Positions 27,444 through 37,004 of a stretch of 64,000 bases of DNA are shown piece by piece. Source of the stretch: Streptomonospora wellingtoniae (lineage in GTDB: Bacteria; Actinomycetota; Actinomycetes; Streptosporangiales; Streptosporangiaceae); contig NZ_JAVREK010000006.1 in the NCBI RefSeq assembly GCF_031845375.1, positions 124,001-188,000 on the forward strand, in the 5' to 3' direction. The position numbers and the translations under genes are program-made. Position 1 is the stretch's first letter. Every line of letters begins with the position of its first letter. The notes beneath the pieces were generated by a model, which did not search any database, was not told where the DNA came from, and saw nothing but the letters and a program-made list of their open reading frames with translations.

Positions 27444-29900
27444 GTGACCTACCTGGGAACGGACGCGCCCGACTATGCCCGTGCCCCGGACCTGCGGCTG
27501 GTACCACCGGCGGTGGGCACGTGGGTCTGCACCGCCGCGCTCCTGGGCGGCTCCTCCGGCACCGCCCTCGTGGTCGCCGGCGCGCTCGCGGTGTGCGCGG
27601 GGGCGGTGTGGCTGAGCGCGCGCCGGCGTGCCGGCGCGGTTCCGATGCTGGTCGTGGCGGTGCTGGCATGCTCGGCCGCAGGAGCGCTGGCGACCGGAGG
27701 ACGCCTCGCGGCGGTCGAGTCCTCCCCGCTGCCCGAGTTGGCCGAGGAGCGCGGGTGGACCGAGCTCGACCTGGTCGTCACCGCCGACCCCCGGCAGCGC
27801 AGCGGACCGCCGGCGCCCGGCCGCCAGCGGCTCGTGGTCGAAGCCCGCGCGGAGTCGGTTCGCACGCGCGAACCCGCCACGGGCGCGGAGCCGGGCGGAG
27901 TGCAGGTGCGCACGCGCGTGCCCGTCGTCGTGCTCGCCTCCGGCGACGCCTGGCGCGATCTCCTGCCCGGACAGCGCGTCGGGGCCTCGGGCACGGTCCT
28001 CCCCGCCGGAGGCGGTTTGACGGGCGGGCTGTTCGTCGTCCGGGGACCGCCGGACCGCGTCCTTCCGCCCTCGGCCTGGCAGGAGTGGGCCGGAGACGCC
28101 CGCGCACGGCTGCGCCGGGCGGCTGCGGGTCTCCCCGATCCGGCCGCCGGCCTGCTGCCCGCGCTCGTCGTAGGCGACACCTCGGGTCTGGAGCCGCAGA
28201 CGGTCGCCGCCTTCGAGGACAGCGGACTGACCCACCTGCTCGCGGTCAGCGGCTCCAACCTCGCGATCATGACCGGTGTGGCACTCGCCGCCTGCCGGGG
28301 GCTCGGCCGCCCGGGATGGACCGCGGCCTTCGTCGGCGCCGTCACCATCGCGGCGTTCATCCTGCTGGCGCGGGCCGAGCCGAGTGTGTTGCGGGCCGCT
28401 TTCATGGCAGCCGTCTCGCTGGCGGCTCTGGCGCTGGGGCGCCCTCGCGTGGGTCTGACGGCGCTGGCCGCATCGGTGCTGGGCCTGCTGCTGTTCGACC
28501 CCGGCCTCTCCCGCTCCTTCGGGTTCGCTCTGTCGGTGCTGGCCACCGGCGGGATCATGGTGCTCGCTCCAGGATGGCGGGACCGCTGGTCGGCACGCAT
28601 GCCGCGGTGGGCCGCCGAAGCCGTGGCCGTCGCGCTGGCTGCGCACGTGGCGTGCCTTCCGCTGCTCGTGGTGCTCTCGGCCGAGGTGAGCTGGGTGGCC
28701 GTACCCGCCAACGTGCTGGCGGCGCCGGCCGTTCCGATCGCGACGGTCGGCGGGTTCGCCGTCGCGGGCCTGGCCCTGGTGTGGCCGGCCGCGGCCGGCG
28801 TCGCGGCGTGGCTGCCCGGCACCGCCGTGCTGTGGGTCGCCGCCGTGGCCGCCACCGCGGCCCGGCTGCCGGGGCGTGCCCTGCCGTGGCCCTCCACGGC
28901 AGCGGGCGCCGTCTGCCTGGCAGCCATGCTCGTGGTGCTGCTTGTACTCCGCGGCCGGGTCCGCCTCGTGGTGTGTGCGGCAGGACTGGCCGCGGCGCTG
29001 ACCGCGCTCTGCCTGCACTGGCTGGCACCCGCCTGGCCTCCGGCGGGCTGGGCCGTGGTGGCCTGCCGCGTCGGCCAGGGAGACGCGCTGGTCCTGCGCA
29101 CCGACGGCGGACGGGCCGTGGTCGTCGACACCGGGCCCGACCCGGTGGCGGTCTCGCGGTGCCTGACCGACCTGCGCGTCCGCAGTATCGGCCTGCTGGT
29201 GATCACCCACGGCGACGGCGACCACGCCGGCGGCACGGCGGGAGCGCTGTCGGGCCGGGACACCCGGCTCGCGCTACTGCCGCCCGGCTTCGACCACCCT
29301 CCGTCCGTGCGCCTGCTGCGAAGCGCGGAGGTCCCGGTGCGCATCGCCTCCGCGGGCCAGCGGTGGAGCCTCGCGCCGTGGACGCTCGACGTGGTCTGGC
29401 CGCCGCCCGGCTCCCGAGGCGGAAACGACGGCAGCATCGTACTCCTGGCCGGCCTGCCGCCCGCGAGCGGAGCGCTTCGGGTGCTGCTGACCGGCGACAT
29501 CGAGGAGCCCGCCCAGCGCACGCTGCTGCGCAGCACGCACGCCATCCGCGGCGTGGACGTGCTCAAGGTCCCCCACCACGGCGCCGGCACCCAGGACCCC
29601 GGGTTCCTCGCCGCGACCCGCCCCGACATCGCGCTCACATCCGTGGGCGCCGACAACGCCTACGGCCATCCCGAACCCTCCACCTGGTCGCTGCTCCAGT
29701 CGGCCGCCGCCGCCAACTACCGCACCGACGTGCACGGCGACATCGCCGTCGTCCCCGGCCCCGCGGGCCCGGAGGTCGTCTGCCGCAACCCCGGCCCCCC
29801 GCCGCGGGCCCCGCCGCAGAAGCCGCACCCCTCCCCCGCGGCGGTGGCGGCGCTGCACGCGACGTTGACCTCGATCAAAGTTGAGGTTTTAGCGTGGTGA
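27444..29900 (+). CDS. comEC: ComEC/Rec2-family DNA uptake channel protein
   Basis: 818 residues. I start at GTG 27444, the first start codon in this frame after comEA; the GTG overlapping the comEA stop is in another frame. N-terminal helices are followed by an OB-like region (ELDLVVTADPRQR), the competence domain (PALVVGDTSGLEPQTVAAFE, GLTHLLAVSGSNLAIMTG) with about ten helices, then a metallo-beta-lactamase domain. That domain has THGDGDHAGG near residue 587, LLTGDIEEPAQ and KVPHHGAG. The retained metal-binding residues suggest an active nuclease-like domain. Transport of single-stranded DNA across the membrane is the known role. Natural competence is not established in most actinomycetes. 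Confidence 0.92.
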   Translation: MTYLGTDAPDYARAPDLRLVPPAVGTWVCTAALLGGSSGTALVVAGALAVCAGAVWLSARRRAGAVPMLVVAVLACSAAGALATGGRLAAVESSPLPELAEERGWTELDLVVTADPRQRSGPPAPGRQRLVVEARAESVRTREPATGAEPGGVQVRTRVPVVVLASGDAWRDLLPGQRVGASGTVLPAGGGLTGGLFVVRGPPDRVLPPSAWQEWAGDARARLRRAAAGLPDPAAGLLPALVVGDTSGLEPQTVAAFEDSGLTHLLAVSGSNLAIMTGVALAACRGLGRPGWTAAFVGAVTIAAFILLARAEPSVLRAAFMAAVSLAALALGRPRVGLTALAASVLGLLLFDPGLSRSFGFALSVLATGGIMVLAPGWRDRWSARMPRWAAEAVAVALAAHVACLPLLVVLSAEVSWVAVPANVLAAPAVPIATVGGFAVAGLALVWPAAAGVAAWLPGTAVLWVAAVAATAARLPGRALPWPSTAAGAVCLAAMLVVLLVLRGRVRLVVCAAGLAAALTALCLHWLAPAWPPAGWAVVACRVGQGDALVLRTDGGRAVVVDTGPDPVAVSRCLTDLRVRSIGLLVITHGDGDHAGGTAGALSGRDTRLALLPPGFDHPPSVRLLRSAEVPVRIASAGQRWSLAPWTLDVVWPPPGSRGGNDGSIVLLAGLPPASGALRVLLTGDIEEPAQRTLLRSTHAIRGVDVLKVPHHGAGTQDPGFLAATRPDIALTSVGADNAYGHPEPSTWSLLQSAAAANYRTDVHGDIAVVPGPAGPEVVCRNPGPPPRAPPQKPHPSPAAVAALHATLTSIKVEVLAW

Positions 29901-29941
29901 CCCGACGGCGGCCTGCCACCGCCGGAGAATCGACGATCGGA

Positions 29942-30832
29942 ATGCGAATGCGGATCAGCGCCACACTGCCCGTCGGCGACGCCGGAGTCCCGGACCTCGC
30001 CATGGCGCAGCACCTCGAAGACCTGGGGTTCGACGGAGTCTCAGTGCCGGACCTGCTGTTCGGCGACGGGACACCCGGCGCGGACCCGCTGACCGTCCTC
30101 GCCGCGGCGGCGGGGCGCACGAACCGAATCAGCCTGGAGACCGGTGTGCTGAGTCTGCCGCTGCGCGCGGTGGCGCTCGTCGCGGCGCAGGTCCAGGCGC
30201 TTCAGCACCTCTCGGGCGGGCGCGTCGTGCTGGGGACCGGCCTCGGCGGGTTCCCCGGGTCGCCGTTCTGGCGGGCCGCGGGCGCCCCGCTCAGCGAGCG
30301 CGGCCGACGGGCCGACGACGTGCTGGCGACCCTGCCGGGGCTCGTGCGGGGCGAACCCACCGACGTGGACGGCGACGTCGTGACCCTCACCCCCGCCGCC
30401 GCGGTCCCGCCGATCCTCGTCGGCGGGAACTCCGAGGCCGCCATGCGCCGCGCCGTGCTCCACGGCGACGGCTGGGCGCCCTCGCTGATCGCGCCAGCCG
30501 AACTGGCCGCGCGGGCCGAGCGCCTGCGGGAGATCGCCGCGGAGCTCGGGCGGCCGGCCCCCGGGATCAGCGTCAGCGGCCACGGAGTGCTCAACGGCTC
30601 CGCGGCCGCCGTGCAGGCGTTCGTCGACAACCTGGTCGGGGTGCACGGATTCAGCGAAGAGGAGGCCGCGCGGTTGCCGGTGACCGGCGGGCCGGACCGC
30701 GTCGCCGAACGCCTCGCAGCCTACGCCGACGCGGGCGCGCGCTCCGTCACGCTCAGCCTCGACGGCGGTTCCTGGCCCGCCCAGGCCGAGACCCTGGCCG
30801 AGGCCGCGTCGCGACTGCGGGCGGGGGGCTGA
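29942..30832 (+). CDS. LLM-class (F420-dependent-type) oxidoreductase
   Basis: 296 residues from ATG 29942; the open frame extends 16 codons upstream into the comEC end. TIM-barrel luciferase-like monooxygenase fold: MRMRISATLPVGD, LEDLGFDGVSVPD, TNRISLETGVLSLPLR, QALQHLSGGRVVLGTGLGGF, and VPPILVGGNSEAAMRRAVLH. In actinobacteria such enzymes mostly use coenzyme F420. Substrate is unknown. It follows comEC closely, possibly cotranscribed, but a functional relation is not expected. Confidence 0.87.
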   Translation: MRMRISATLPVGDAGVPDLAMAQHLEDLGFDGVSVPDLLFGDGTPGADPLTVLAAAAGRTNRISLETGVLSLPLRAVALVAAQVQALQHLSGGRVVLGTGLGGFPGSPFWRAAGAPLSERGRRADDVLATLPGLVRGEPTDVDGDVVTLTPAAAVPPILVGGNSEAAMRRAVLHGDGWAPSLIAPAELAARAERLREIAAELGRPAPGISVSGHGVLNGSAAAVQAFVDNLVGVHGFSEEEAARLPVTGGPDRVAERLAAYADAGARSVTLSLDGGSWPAQAETLAEAASRLRAGG

Positions 30833-30894
30833 TCCCGTCGCCGCATCCGGTACGGCCGCGGCGAACCGTCGCCTCGGCATGGCATGCTGCAGCT

Positions 30895-31863
30895 ATGGCC
30901 ACCACGTCCGCTCCCCCGCTGTCCGTCGTCGTGGGCGACGAAGAGCTGCTCGCCGACCGCGCCGTCGCCGAGATCGTCGCCGCGGCGCGCGCCGGAGACC
31001 CCGGCGTCGACGTGCACGACCTGATGCCCGCGCAGCTCACAGCCGGCAAGCTGGCCGAAGCCACCTCGCCCTCCCTGTTCGGCGAAGGGCGCGTGGTGGT
31101 GCTGCGCTCCGCACAGGACTTGACCAAGGACCTGGCCGCCGAGGTCTCAGCCCTGCTGAAGAACCCGGCTGACGACGTCGCGCTGGTCCTCGTCCACGCC
31201 GGAGGAGCGAAGGGCAAAGCCCTGCTGGACGCGGCGCTGAAGGCCGGGGCCCGCAGGTTCGACTGCGCCAAGCCCACCAAGGCGAACGAGCGCCTCCAGT
31301 TCGTCAAGGGCGAGTTCTCCCGCGCCGGACGCCAGATCACCGGCGACGCCGCGCAAGCGCTGCTGGACGCGGTCGGCAACGACCTGCGCGAGCTGGCCGC
31401 CGCCTGCACCCAGCTGGTCGCCGACACCGACGGCCGTGTCGATACCGCGGCCGTGGCCCGCTACCACAGCGGCAAGGCCGAGGCCACGGGCTTCACAGTC
31501 GCCGACCGCGCCGTCGAGGGCCGCCTGCCCGAGGCGTTGGAGCAGCTGCGCTGGTGCCTGGCCGTGGGCACCGCGCCGGTGCTGATCAACAGCGCACTGG
31601 CCGGTGCGGTGCGCGGGCTGGCGGTGGTCGCCCAGCCCCAGCGCGGCGCCGCCGACGCCGAGCTCGCCAAGCGGGCCAAGATCCCGCCGTGGAAGCTGAA
31701 GACCCTGCGCCAGCAGGCGCGCGGCTGGTCCCCGCAGGGAGTCGCGCGCGCGATGGCGGTGGTCGCCGAGACCGACGCGCTGATCAAGGGCGCCGGCCGC
31801 GACCCGGCCTATGCGCTCGAACGGGCCGTCATCCAGATCGCGACGGCCCGCAACCAGCGATGA
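30895..31863 (+). CDS. holA: DNA polymerase III subunit delta
   Basis: 322 residues. The family hallmarks are LSVVVGDEELLADRAVAEIV at the N terminus, ATSPSLFGEGRVVVLRSAQD, LIVH-type strand VALVLVHAGGAKGKALLDA, and FTVADRAVEGRLPEALEQLR in the collar-domain region, ending KIPPWKLKTLRQQARGWSP. It opens the sliding clamp as part of the clamp loader. The comEC-holA-rpsT-lepA neighbourhood is conserved among actinobacteria. It ends just before palindromic element copy 2. Confidence 0.94.
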   Translation: MATTSAPPLSVVVGDEELLADRAVAEIVAAARAGDPGVDVHDLMPAQLTAGKLAEATSPSLFGEGRVVVLRSAQDLTKDLAAEVSALLKNPADDVALVLVHAGGAKGKALLDAALKAGARRFDCAKPTKANERLQFVKGEFSRAGRQITGDAAQALLDAVGNDLRELAAACTQLVADTDGRVDTAAVARYHSGKAEATGFTVADRAVEGRLPEALEQLRWCLAVGTAPVLINSALAGAVRGLAVVAQPQRGAADAELAKRAKIPPWKLKTLRQQARGWSPQGVARAMAVVAETDALIKGAGRDPAYALERAVIQIATARNQR

Positions 31864-31910
31864 GCCGCGCCCGGACCCGCCGCTGGAGACGGGTCGTGCC
31901 GAGGCCGAAT

Positions 31911-31977
31911 CCCGTTGATCTTGTAGCTATCGTCACTGGCAATCGTTTTCCTTCACGATAGCTACAAGATCAACGGG
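31911..31977. repeat. Interspersed palindromic element, copy 2
   Basis: The best copy: arms 31911-31932 and 31956-31977 are a perfect 22-bp inverted repeat (CCCGTTGATCTTGTAGCTATCG and complement; written in two parts CCCGTTGATC, TTGTAGCTATCG). The 23-nt centre holds GGCAA-TCGT-TTTCC. It lies between the convergent ends of holA and the amidohydrolase gene and is preceded by CCGAAT as in copies 3 and 4. Confidence 0.92.
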
Positions 31978-32000
31978 GGTTTGCCGGCCCCCTCGGCGAT

Positions 32001-33209
32001 CTAGCGGATTGTCTCGCCGCCGCGCCAGACGCGGATGGTGTTCAGGCCGTAGGACCAGGCGAAGGCGCCTTCGTGGTCGGCGTCCCACTGGACGATGTCG
32101 GCGTACTGGCCCGGCGCCAGGAAGCCGCGGTCGGTGAGCCCCAGCGCGTAGGCACCGCCGACCGTGGCAGCGCGGAGGGCCTCCAGAACGCTCATGTTGA
32201 ACATGGAGATCGCCATCGAGATCGCCAGCGGCAGCGACATGGTGCCGGACTGGCCGGGGTTGTGGTCGGTGCCCAGACCGACCGGGACGCCGTGGTCCAG
32301 CAACGAGCGCACCGGCGGAGTGCGGCGCTCGTGCAGCGAGGTGGTGGGGCACACGACGACCGGGGTGGAGCTCTTGGCCAGCGCGAGGACGTCGTCCTCA
32401 TCGGTATCGTGCAGGAGGTCGACCGACGAGCACTGCAGGTCGGCGCCCATGCGCACCGCGCCGTGGCGGGGCTTGGCGCAGGCGTGCATGTGGGTGGCCA
32501 GGCCGACGGTGCGTGCCGAGGAGAGCAGGCGCAGCGCGTCGTCGGGGGTGAACTGCTGGTTGTCGCAGTAGACGTCGACGCCGTGGGCTCCGGCCTGGGC
32601 GGCGTCGCTCAGCCAGGAGGAGACCGCGTCGACGTAGTCGCGCGGGCGGCCGAAGTACTCCGGCGGCACCGCGTGCGCAGCGAAGAACGTCACCTGCAGC
32701 CGCGGCATGCCCGGCTCCTCCTCGAGGGAGCGCAGCAGCCGGACGTCGGCGAGCTCGCCGTCGCGGGTGAGGTGGTAGCCGGTCTTGGCCTCGACGGTCG
32801 TGCAGCCCGAGAGCACCCAGTGCCGCAACCGCTCGCGGACCGCGTTGCACAGGGTCCAGGGGTCGGTTCCGCGTGTCACGGTGACGGTGGAGGCCACACC
32901 GCCGCCCGCGCCGCTGATCTCGGACTTGGAGGCGCCGCTGGCGCGCATGGCGACTTCGGCGTAGCGGTTGCCCGCGTAGACCGGGTGGCAGTGGGCGTCG
33001 ATCAGCCCGGGCGTGACCAGGCCGCCGCCGATGTTGTCGACCTCGTCGACGTCGACGATGTCGTCGATGACTCCGGGCAGGCTCTGCGGGAGATCGGCTG
33101 CCGGACCGACCCAGGCGATGCGGTCGTGGTGCACGAGCATCGCAGCGTTGCTGAGGAGATCGGTGCCTGTCCACAGCCGCCCGATGTTGGTCAGCAATCG
33201 TACTGTCAT
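32001..33209 (-). CDS. Imidazolonepropionase-like amidohydrolase
   Basis: 402 residues, start with GGTGAG upstream. Closest to HutI in layout: a metal pair in DAHCHPVYAGNRYAEV (H-x-H), AKTGYHLTRDGE, VTFFAAHAVPPEYFGR and GLGTDHNPGQSGTMSL with the catalytic-type Asp, as in HutI GTDxNPG. The expected HutI metal and substrate motifs around HADE and SADHL are altered here (THMHACAKPRHG, SSVDLLHDTDED), so I do not assign hutI firmly. No hutU, hutH or hutG genes are nearby, whereas histidine-degradation genes are often scattered in actinomycetes. It probably hydrolyses a cyclic amide. A different substrate is possible. Confidence 0.7.
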   Translation of the reverse strand: MTVRLLTNIGRLWTGTDLLSNAAMLVHHDRIAWVGPAADLPQSLPGVIDDIVDVDEVDNIGGGLVTPGLIDAHCHPVYAGNRYAEVAMRASGASKSEISGAGGGVASTVTVTRGTDPWTLCNAVRERLRHWVLSGCTTVEAKTGYHLTRDGELADVRLLRSLEEEPGMPRLQVTFFAAHAVPPEYFGRPRDYVDAVSSWLSDAAQAGAHGVDVYCDNQQFTPDDALRLLSSARTVGLATHMHACAKPRHGAVRMGADLQCSSVDLLHDTDEDDVLALAKSSTPVVVCPTTSLHERRTPPVRSLLDHGVPVGLGTDHNPGQSGTMSLPLAISMAISMFNMSVLEALRAATVGGAYALGLTDRGFLAPGQYADIVQWDADHEGAFAWSYGLNTIRVWRGGETIR

Positions 33210-33434
33210 CGTCTCACCGGCTCGCCCCAGTAGTCATGGCAGCCGGATCGCGGATGCGGACCGGTACACACGCGCGGACATAAGCGACCTCGTTCTCGAC
33301 TCAACTGGCGGGGGGAGGTGGTGCGCCGGGAAGGCGAGCGACTCACGGGGGCTGGTGCCAGTGGCACAAAACCGTAGTTCATCCTCCGACGCCGTGTATA
33401 CCTCTCGGCCCCGTGATTCACCTGTCCTCAACAC

Positions 33435-33466
33435 AACGGCGGAACCCCGCCCGGGGTTCCGCCGTT
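33435..33466 (-). terminator. hflX terminator
   Basis: A perfect 14-bp stem (AACGGCGGAACCCC and complement) with a 4-nt loop, 41 bp downstream of the hflX stop on the reverse strand, followed there by GTGTTG. Confidence 0.75.
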
Positions 33467-33506
33467 ATGCGTCAGCTTGGGCGATACCTTACACCGCAGC
33501 GCGCGG

Positions 33507-34997
33507 TCAGACCGCCGCGTAGCCGTCGAGCTTTCCGGCGAGCAGGCCGGGCACGAACGCGTGCAGCCGGGTGCCCTCGCCGGTGTGCTCCTGGTCGACG
33601 ATGCGGCCCTCCTCGTAGACACGCGAGACCAGGTCGCCGCGCTCGTAGGGCAGCATCACCCGGACCTCGCGCTCCAGGCTGGGCAGCGCGTCGGCGACGG
33701 CCGCGATCAGCTCCTCGACGCCGGATCCGGTACGCGCAGAGACGTCGACGGCCCGCGGCTCCTTTGCGCGCAGCTGCTTGAGCACCAGCGGGTCGCCGGC
33801 GTCGGTCTTGTTGAAGACGACGACCTCGGGAACCTCGCCCGCGCCGATCTCGGCGAAGACCTCGCGCACCGAAGAGAGCTGCTGCTCGGGATCGGGGTGC
33901 GAGGCGTCGACGACGTGCAGGATCAGGTCGGAATCGGCGACCTCCTCCAGCGTGGAGCGGAACGCCTCGACCAGCTCGTGGGGCAGGTGGCGGACGAACC
34001 CGACGGTGTCGCTGAGCGTGAACGCCCGGCCGTCGGGCGTGCGCGCCTGCCGCACAGTGGGATCGAGCGTGGCGAACAGCGCGTCCTCGACCAGCACGCC
34101 GGCGTTGGTGAGCCGGTTGAGCAGACTGGACTTGCCGGCGTTGGTGTATCCGGCGATGGAGACGGCCGGCACCTGGCGGACCTGGCGCTTGTCGCGCTTG
34201 ACGTCGCGGGAGGTCACCATGTGCGCGAGCTGCCGACGGAGCTTGGCCATGCGGGCGTTGATGCGCCGCCGGTCGGTCTCGATCTTGGTCTCACCGGGTC
34301 CGCGCAGACCCACGCCGCCGTTGCCTCCGCCGGCGCGGCCGCCGGCCTGGCGGGACAGCGTGGCGCCCCAGCCGCGCAGCCGCGGCAGCAGGTAGCTGAG
34401 TTGTGCGAGCTCGACCTGCGCCTTGCCTTCGCGGCTGCGTGCGTGCTGGGCGAAGATGTCCAGGATGAGCGCAGTCCGGTCGATGACCTTGACCTTGACG
34501 ATGTCCTCCAGCTGGCGAAGCTGGCCGGGCGCGAGTTCGCCGTCGCAGATCAGGGTGTCGGCACCGGTGCTCTCGACGATCTCGCGCAGCTCCTCGGCCT
34601 TGCCTCGCCCGATGTAGGTGGCGGGGTCGGGCTTGCGGCGGCGCTGGGTGACCCCTTCGAGGACGGCGGCACCGGCGGTCTCGGCGAGCTGCTTCAGCTC
34701 GGTCAGCGAGTTGTCGGCGTCGCGCTGCGTGCCGCTGGTCCACACCCCCATAAGGACCACGCGCTCCAGGCGCAGCGAGCGGTACTCGACCTCGGTGACG
34801 TCGGTGAGCTCGGTGGAGAGCCCTTCGACACGGCGCAGCGCGTGGCGCTCGGCGAGTTCGAGCTCCCCCTGCTCGGGTTGTTCGACTGCGGGGGCGTCCT
34901 CGACAGCGTGCGGCCGGAGTCCGGCCGAGCGGTGCGCGGGCTCCGCGAGGATGTGCTCGGCGGAGTCGAGCGGACCGCGGTCAACGAAAGTATTCAT
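33507..34997 (-). CDS. hflX: Ribosome-associated GTPase HflX
   Basis: 496 residues from ATG 34997 with GGAGGGAT just before it. An N-terminal HflX domain carries LMGVWTSGTQRDADNSLTEL and TYIGRGKAEELREIVES. A glycine-rich linker (GGRAGGGNGGVGLRGPGETK) leads to the GTPase domain: G1 GYTNAGKSSLLNRL, G3 DTVGFVRHLP, G4 FNKTDAGD. HflX binds the 50S subunit and rescues or splits stalled ribosomes after heat or antibiotic stress. The 60-residue N-terminal extension before RLERVVLMG is typical of actinobacterial forms. Transcribed alone; a strong terminator follows. Confidence 0.95.
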   Translation of the reverse strand: MNTFVDRGPLDSAEHILAEPAHRSAGLRPHAVEDAPAVEQPEQGELELAERHALRRVEGLSTELTDVTEVEYRSLRLERVVLMGVWTSGTQRDADNSLTELKQLAETAGAAVLEGVTQRRRKPDPATYIGRGKAEELREIVESTGADTLICDGELAPGQLRQLEDIVKVKVIDRTALILDIFAQHARSREGKAQVELAQLSYLLPRLRGWGATLSRQAGGRAGGGNGGVGLRGPGETKIETDRRRINARMAKLRRQLAHMVTSRDVKRDKRQVRQVPAVSIAGYTNAGKSSLLNRLTNAGVLVEDALFATLDPTVRQARTPDGRAFTLSDTVGFVRHLPHELVEAFRSTLEEVADSDLILHVVDASHPDPEQQLSSVREVFAEIGAGEVPEVVVFNKTDAGDPLVLKQLRAKEPRAVDVSARTGSGVEELIAAVADALPSLEREVRVMLPYERGDLVSRVYEEGRIVDQEHTGEGTRLHAFVPGLLAGKLDGYAAV

Positions 34998-35318
34998 ATC
35001 CCTCCAGCTGGTTCAACGTCGGGCCAGCGGGTCCTTGTTCCCGCGGTTCGATGGTTGCACGCGCCGCTGACAGGCGGCACCCCCTTTTACCGTGGCGCGC
35101 CGCCGCCAGCCGCCCGATGTGCAGGGTGGCCGCGCCGGGCGGAAGGGAGAAGACTGCGGGACACGACGCCTCTTCGGGTAGCGGGGCACCGAGCGGAAGG
35201 CGCCGGGAAGAACCCGACGCGCAGCCTCTCCGTCAAGGGTGGCGGGGGGCGACGGGAGGGAAAAGCACCCGTCCTTTCCACCAGGGAAAAGAGTGGCCGC
35301 ACACCCCCGCGTCCGCCG
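34998..35318. other. Divergent intergenic region hflX / malate synthase
   Basis: About 320 bp without a credible gene. The left end carries the hflX ribosome site and presumably its promoter. The right end leads into the malate synthase promoter. No inverted repeat or operator stood out. Confidence 0.5.
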
Positions 35319-35347
35319 TTGACCGGACCCGAACCCGTCAGTAACGT
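35319..35347 (+). promoter_or_regulatory. Malate synthase promoter
   Basis: TTGACC (35319-35324), a 17-bp spacer and TAACGT (35342-35347): the best housekeeping-type promoter seen in the window. It leaves a leader of about 40 nt before the ATG at 35394. Confidence 0.7.
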
Positions 35348-35393
35348 CAATTCCACATACCAGAAGAAGATTTCGCTTCGTGGAAGGATTCCG

Positions 35394-36998
35394 ATGGCCG
35401 CCACCACCGGGGTCGAGATCACCGGCCCCATGCACGAACGCTTCGACCAGATCCTCACCGACGACGCCCTCGCTCTGATCGCCGACCTGCACCGGCGGTT
35501 CGAAGGGAGGCGCCAGGAGCTGCTGGACGCCCGCGCCCGCCGCCAGGAGCAGATCTCCGCAGGGGCCGACCTCGACTTCCTGCCCGAGACCCGCCACATC
35601 CGCGAGGACGCTTCCTGGCAGGTCGCCCCGCCCGCGCCCGGCATCACCGACCGGCGCATCGAGATCACCGGGCCCACCGACCGCAAGATGACGGTCAACG
35701 CGCTCAACTCCGGTGCCAAGGTCTGGCTGGCCGACTTCGAGGACGCCAACACCCCGCTGTGGGAGAACATGATCGGGGGCCAGTTGAACCTGCGGGACAC
35801 GCTGGACCGCACCCTCGACTTCACCACCCCCGAGGGCAAGTCCTACGCGCTCAAGGACGACTCCGAACTCGCCTCCGTCGTCGTGCGCCCGCGCGGCTGG
35901 CATCTCGACGAGAAGCACATCCTCGTCGACGGCGCCCGCACCGCCGGCGGCATCGTCGACTTCGCGCTCTACCTCTTCCACTGCGCCCGCCGCCAGCTCG
36001 ACAAGGGCAAGGGCCCCTACTTCTATCTGCCCAAACTGGAGAGCCACCTCGAAGCGCGGCTGTGGAACGACATCTTCGTCGCCGCTCAGGAGCACCTGGG
36101 GATCCCGCGGGGCACCGTCCGCGCCACCGTGCTGATCGAGACTATCCCCGCGGCGTTCGAGATGGAGGAGATCCTCTACGAGCTGCGCGAGCACTCCGCC
36201 GGACTGAACGCCGGGCGCTGGGACTACCTCTTCAGCATCATCAAGGTGCACCGCACCCGCGGCCGCAGCTTCCTGATGCCGGAGCGCAACGCCGTGACCA
36301 TGACCGCGCCCTTCATGCGCGCCTACACCGAACTGCTGGTGAGCACCTGCCACCGCCGCGGCGCCCATGCCATCGGCGGCATGGCCGCGTTCATCCCCAG
36401 CCGCCGCGACCCCGAGGTCAACGAGCGCGCCCTGGCCAAGGTCCGCGACGACAAGTCGCGCGAGTCCGGCGACGGCTTCGACGGCTCCTGGGTGGCCCAC
36501 CCCGACCTTGTGCCCGTCGCCCGGGAGGTCTTCGACGGAGTCCTGGGCGAGCGGCCCAACCAGATCGACCGCAAGCGGGAGGACGTCTCGGTCAAGGCCG
36601 CCGACCTGCTGGCCGTCGACTCCGCCGAGGGCGGTGTCACCGAGGCCGGGCTGCGCGCCAACATCAACGTCGGCCTGCAGTACCTCGCCTCCTGGATCGG
36701 CGGCAACGGCGCGGCGGCCATCCACAACCTGATGGAGGACGCCGCGACAGCCGAGATCTCCCGCTCCCAGGTCTGGCAGTGGCTGCACAACGACGTCACG
36801 CTCGACGACGGACCCGAGGTCACCCGCGACCTCGTGCGCCGCCTCGTCGACGAGGAGATGGCCGCCATCCGCGAGCAGCACGGCGACGCCTACGACGCCG
36901 CGCTGTTCGACCAGGCCAAGCAGCTGTTCACCGAGGTCGCCCTCGCCGACGAGTACGTCGACTTCCTGACGCTGCCGGCCTACGAGCGGATGCCCTGA
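35394..36998 (+). CDS. aceB: Malate synthase A
   Basis: 534 residues from ATG 35394 with GGAAGG upstream. The open frame extends about 640 codons further up, antisense to hflX, which is a shadow. Conserved blocks: NSGAKVWLADFEDANTPLWE, VVRPRGWHLDEKH, TVLIETIPAAFEMEEILYEL, SAGLNAGRWDYLFSIIK and AHAIGGMAAFIPSR, all typical of the A isoform. It condenses glyoxylate with acetyl-CoA to malate in the cytoplasm. Isocitrate lyase is absent here. The neighbouring glycolate oxidase genes could supply the glyoxylate. A hairpin follows the gene. Confidence 0.96.
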   Translation: MAATTGVEITGPMHERFDQILTDDALALIADLHRRFEGRRQELLDARARRQEQISAGADLDFLPETRHIREDASWQVAPPAPGITDRRIEITGPTDRKMTVNALNSGAKVWLADFEDANTPLWENMIGGQLNLRDTLDRTLDFTTPEGKSYALKDDSELASVVVRPRGWHLDEKHILVDGARTAGGIVDFALYLFHCARRQLDKGKGPYFYLPKLESHLEARLWNDIFVAAQEHLGIPRGTVRATVLIETIPAAFEMEEILYELREHSAGLNAGRWDYLFSIIKVHRTRGRSFLMPERNAVTMTAPFMRAYTELLVSTCHRRGAHAIGGMAAFIPSRRDPEVNERALAKVRDDKSRESGDGFDGSWVAHPDLVPVAREVFDGVLGERPNQIDRKREDVSVKAADLLAVDSAEGGVTEAGLRANINVGLQYLASWIGGNGAAAIHNLMEDAATAEISRSQVWQWLHNDVTLDDGPEVTRDLVRRLVDEEMAAIREQHGDAYDAALFDQAKQLFTEVALADEYVDFLTLPAYERMP

Positions 36999-37004
36999 TA
37001 CGCG

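Noticed and set aside
31911..31977. The palindromic elements as plain intrinsic terminators
   Set aside because: Convergent placement fits, but the conserved 23-nt centre, lack of U-tracts, copy 4 between codirectional genes and conservation of sequence between copies exceed what a terminator requires. Terminator activity is not excluded.
33210..33434. tRNA or small RNA gene between the amidohydrolase and hflX genes
   Set aside because: No cloverleaf, T-loop or A/B-box pattern could be drawn; only the hflX terminator was convincing.
33477..35393. A 639-codon open stretch upstream of, and in frame with, malate synthase
   Set aside because: It is antisense to hflX and arises from GC-rich codon bias. 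The protein homology starts at ATG 35394 with a ribosome site.
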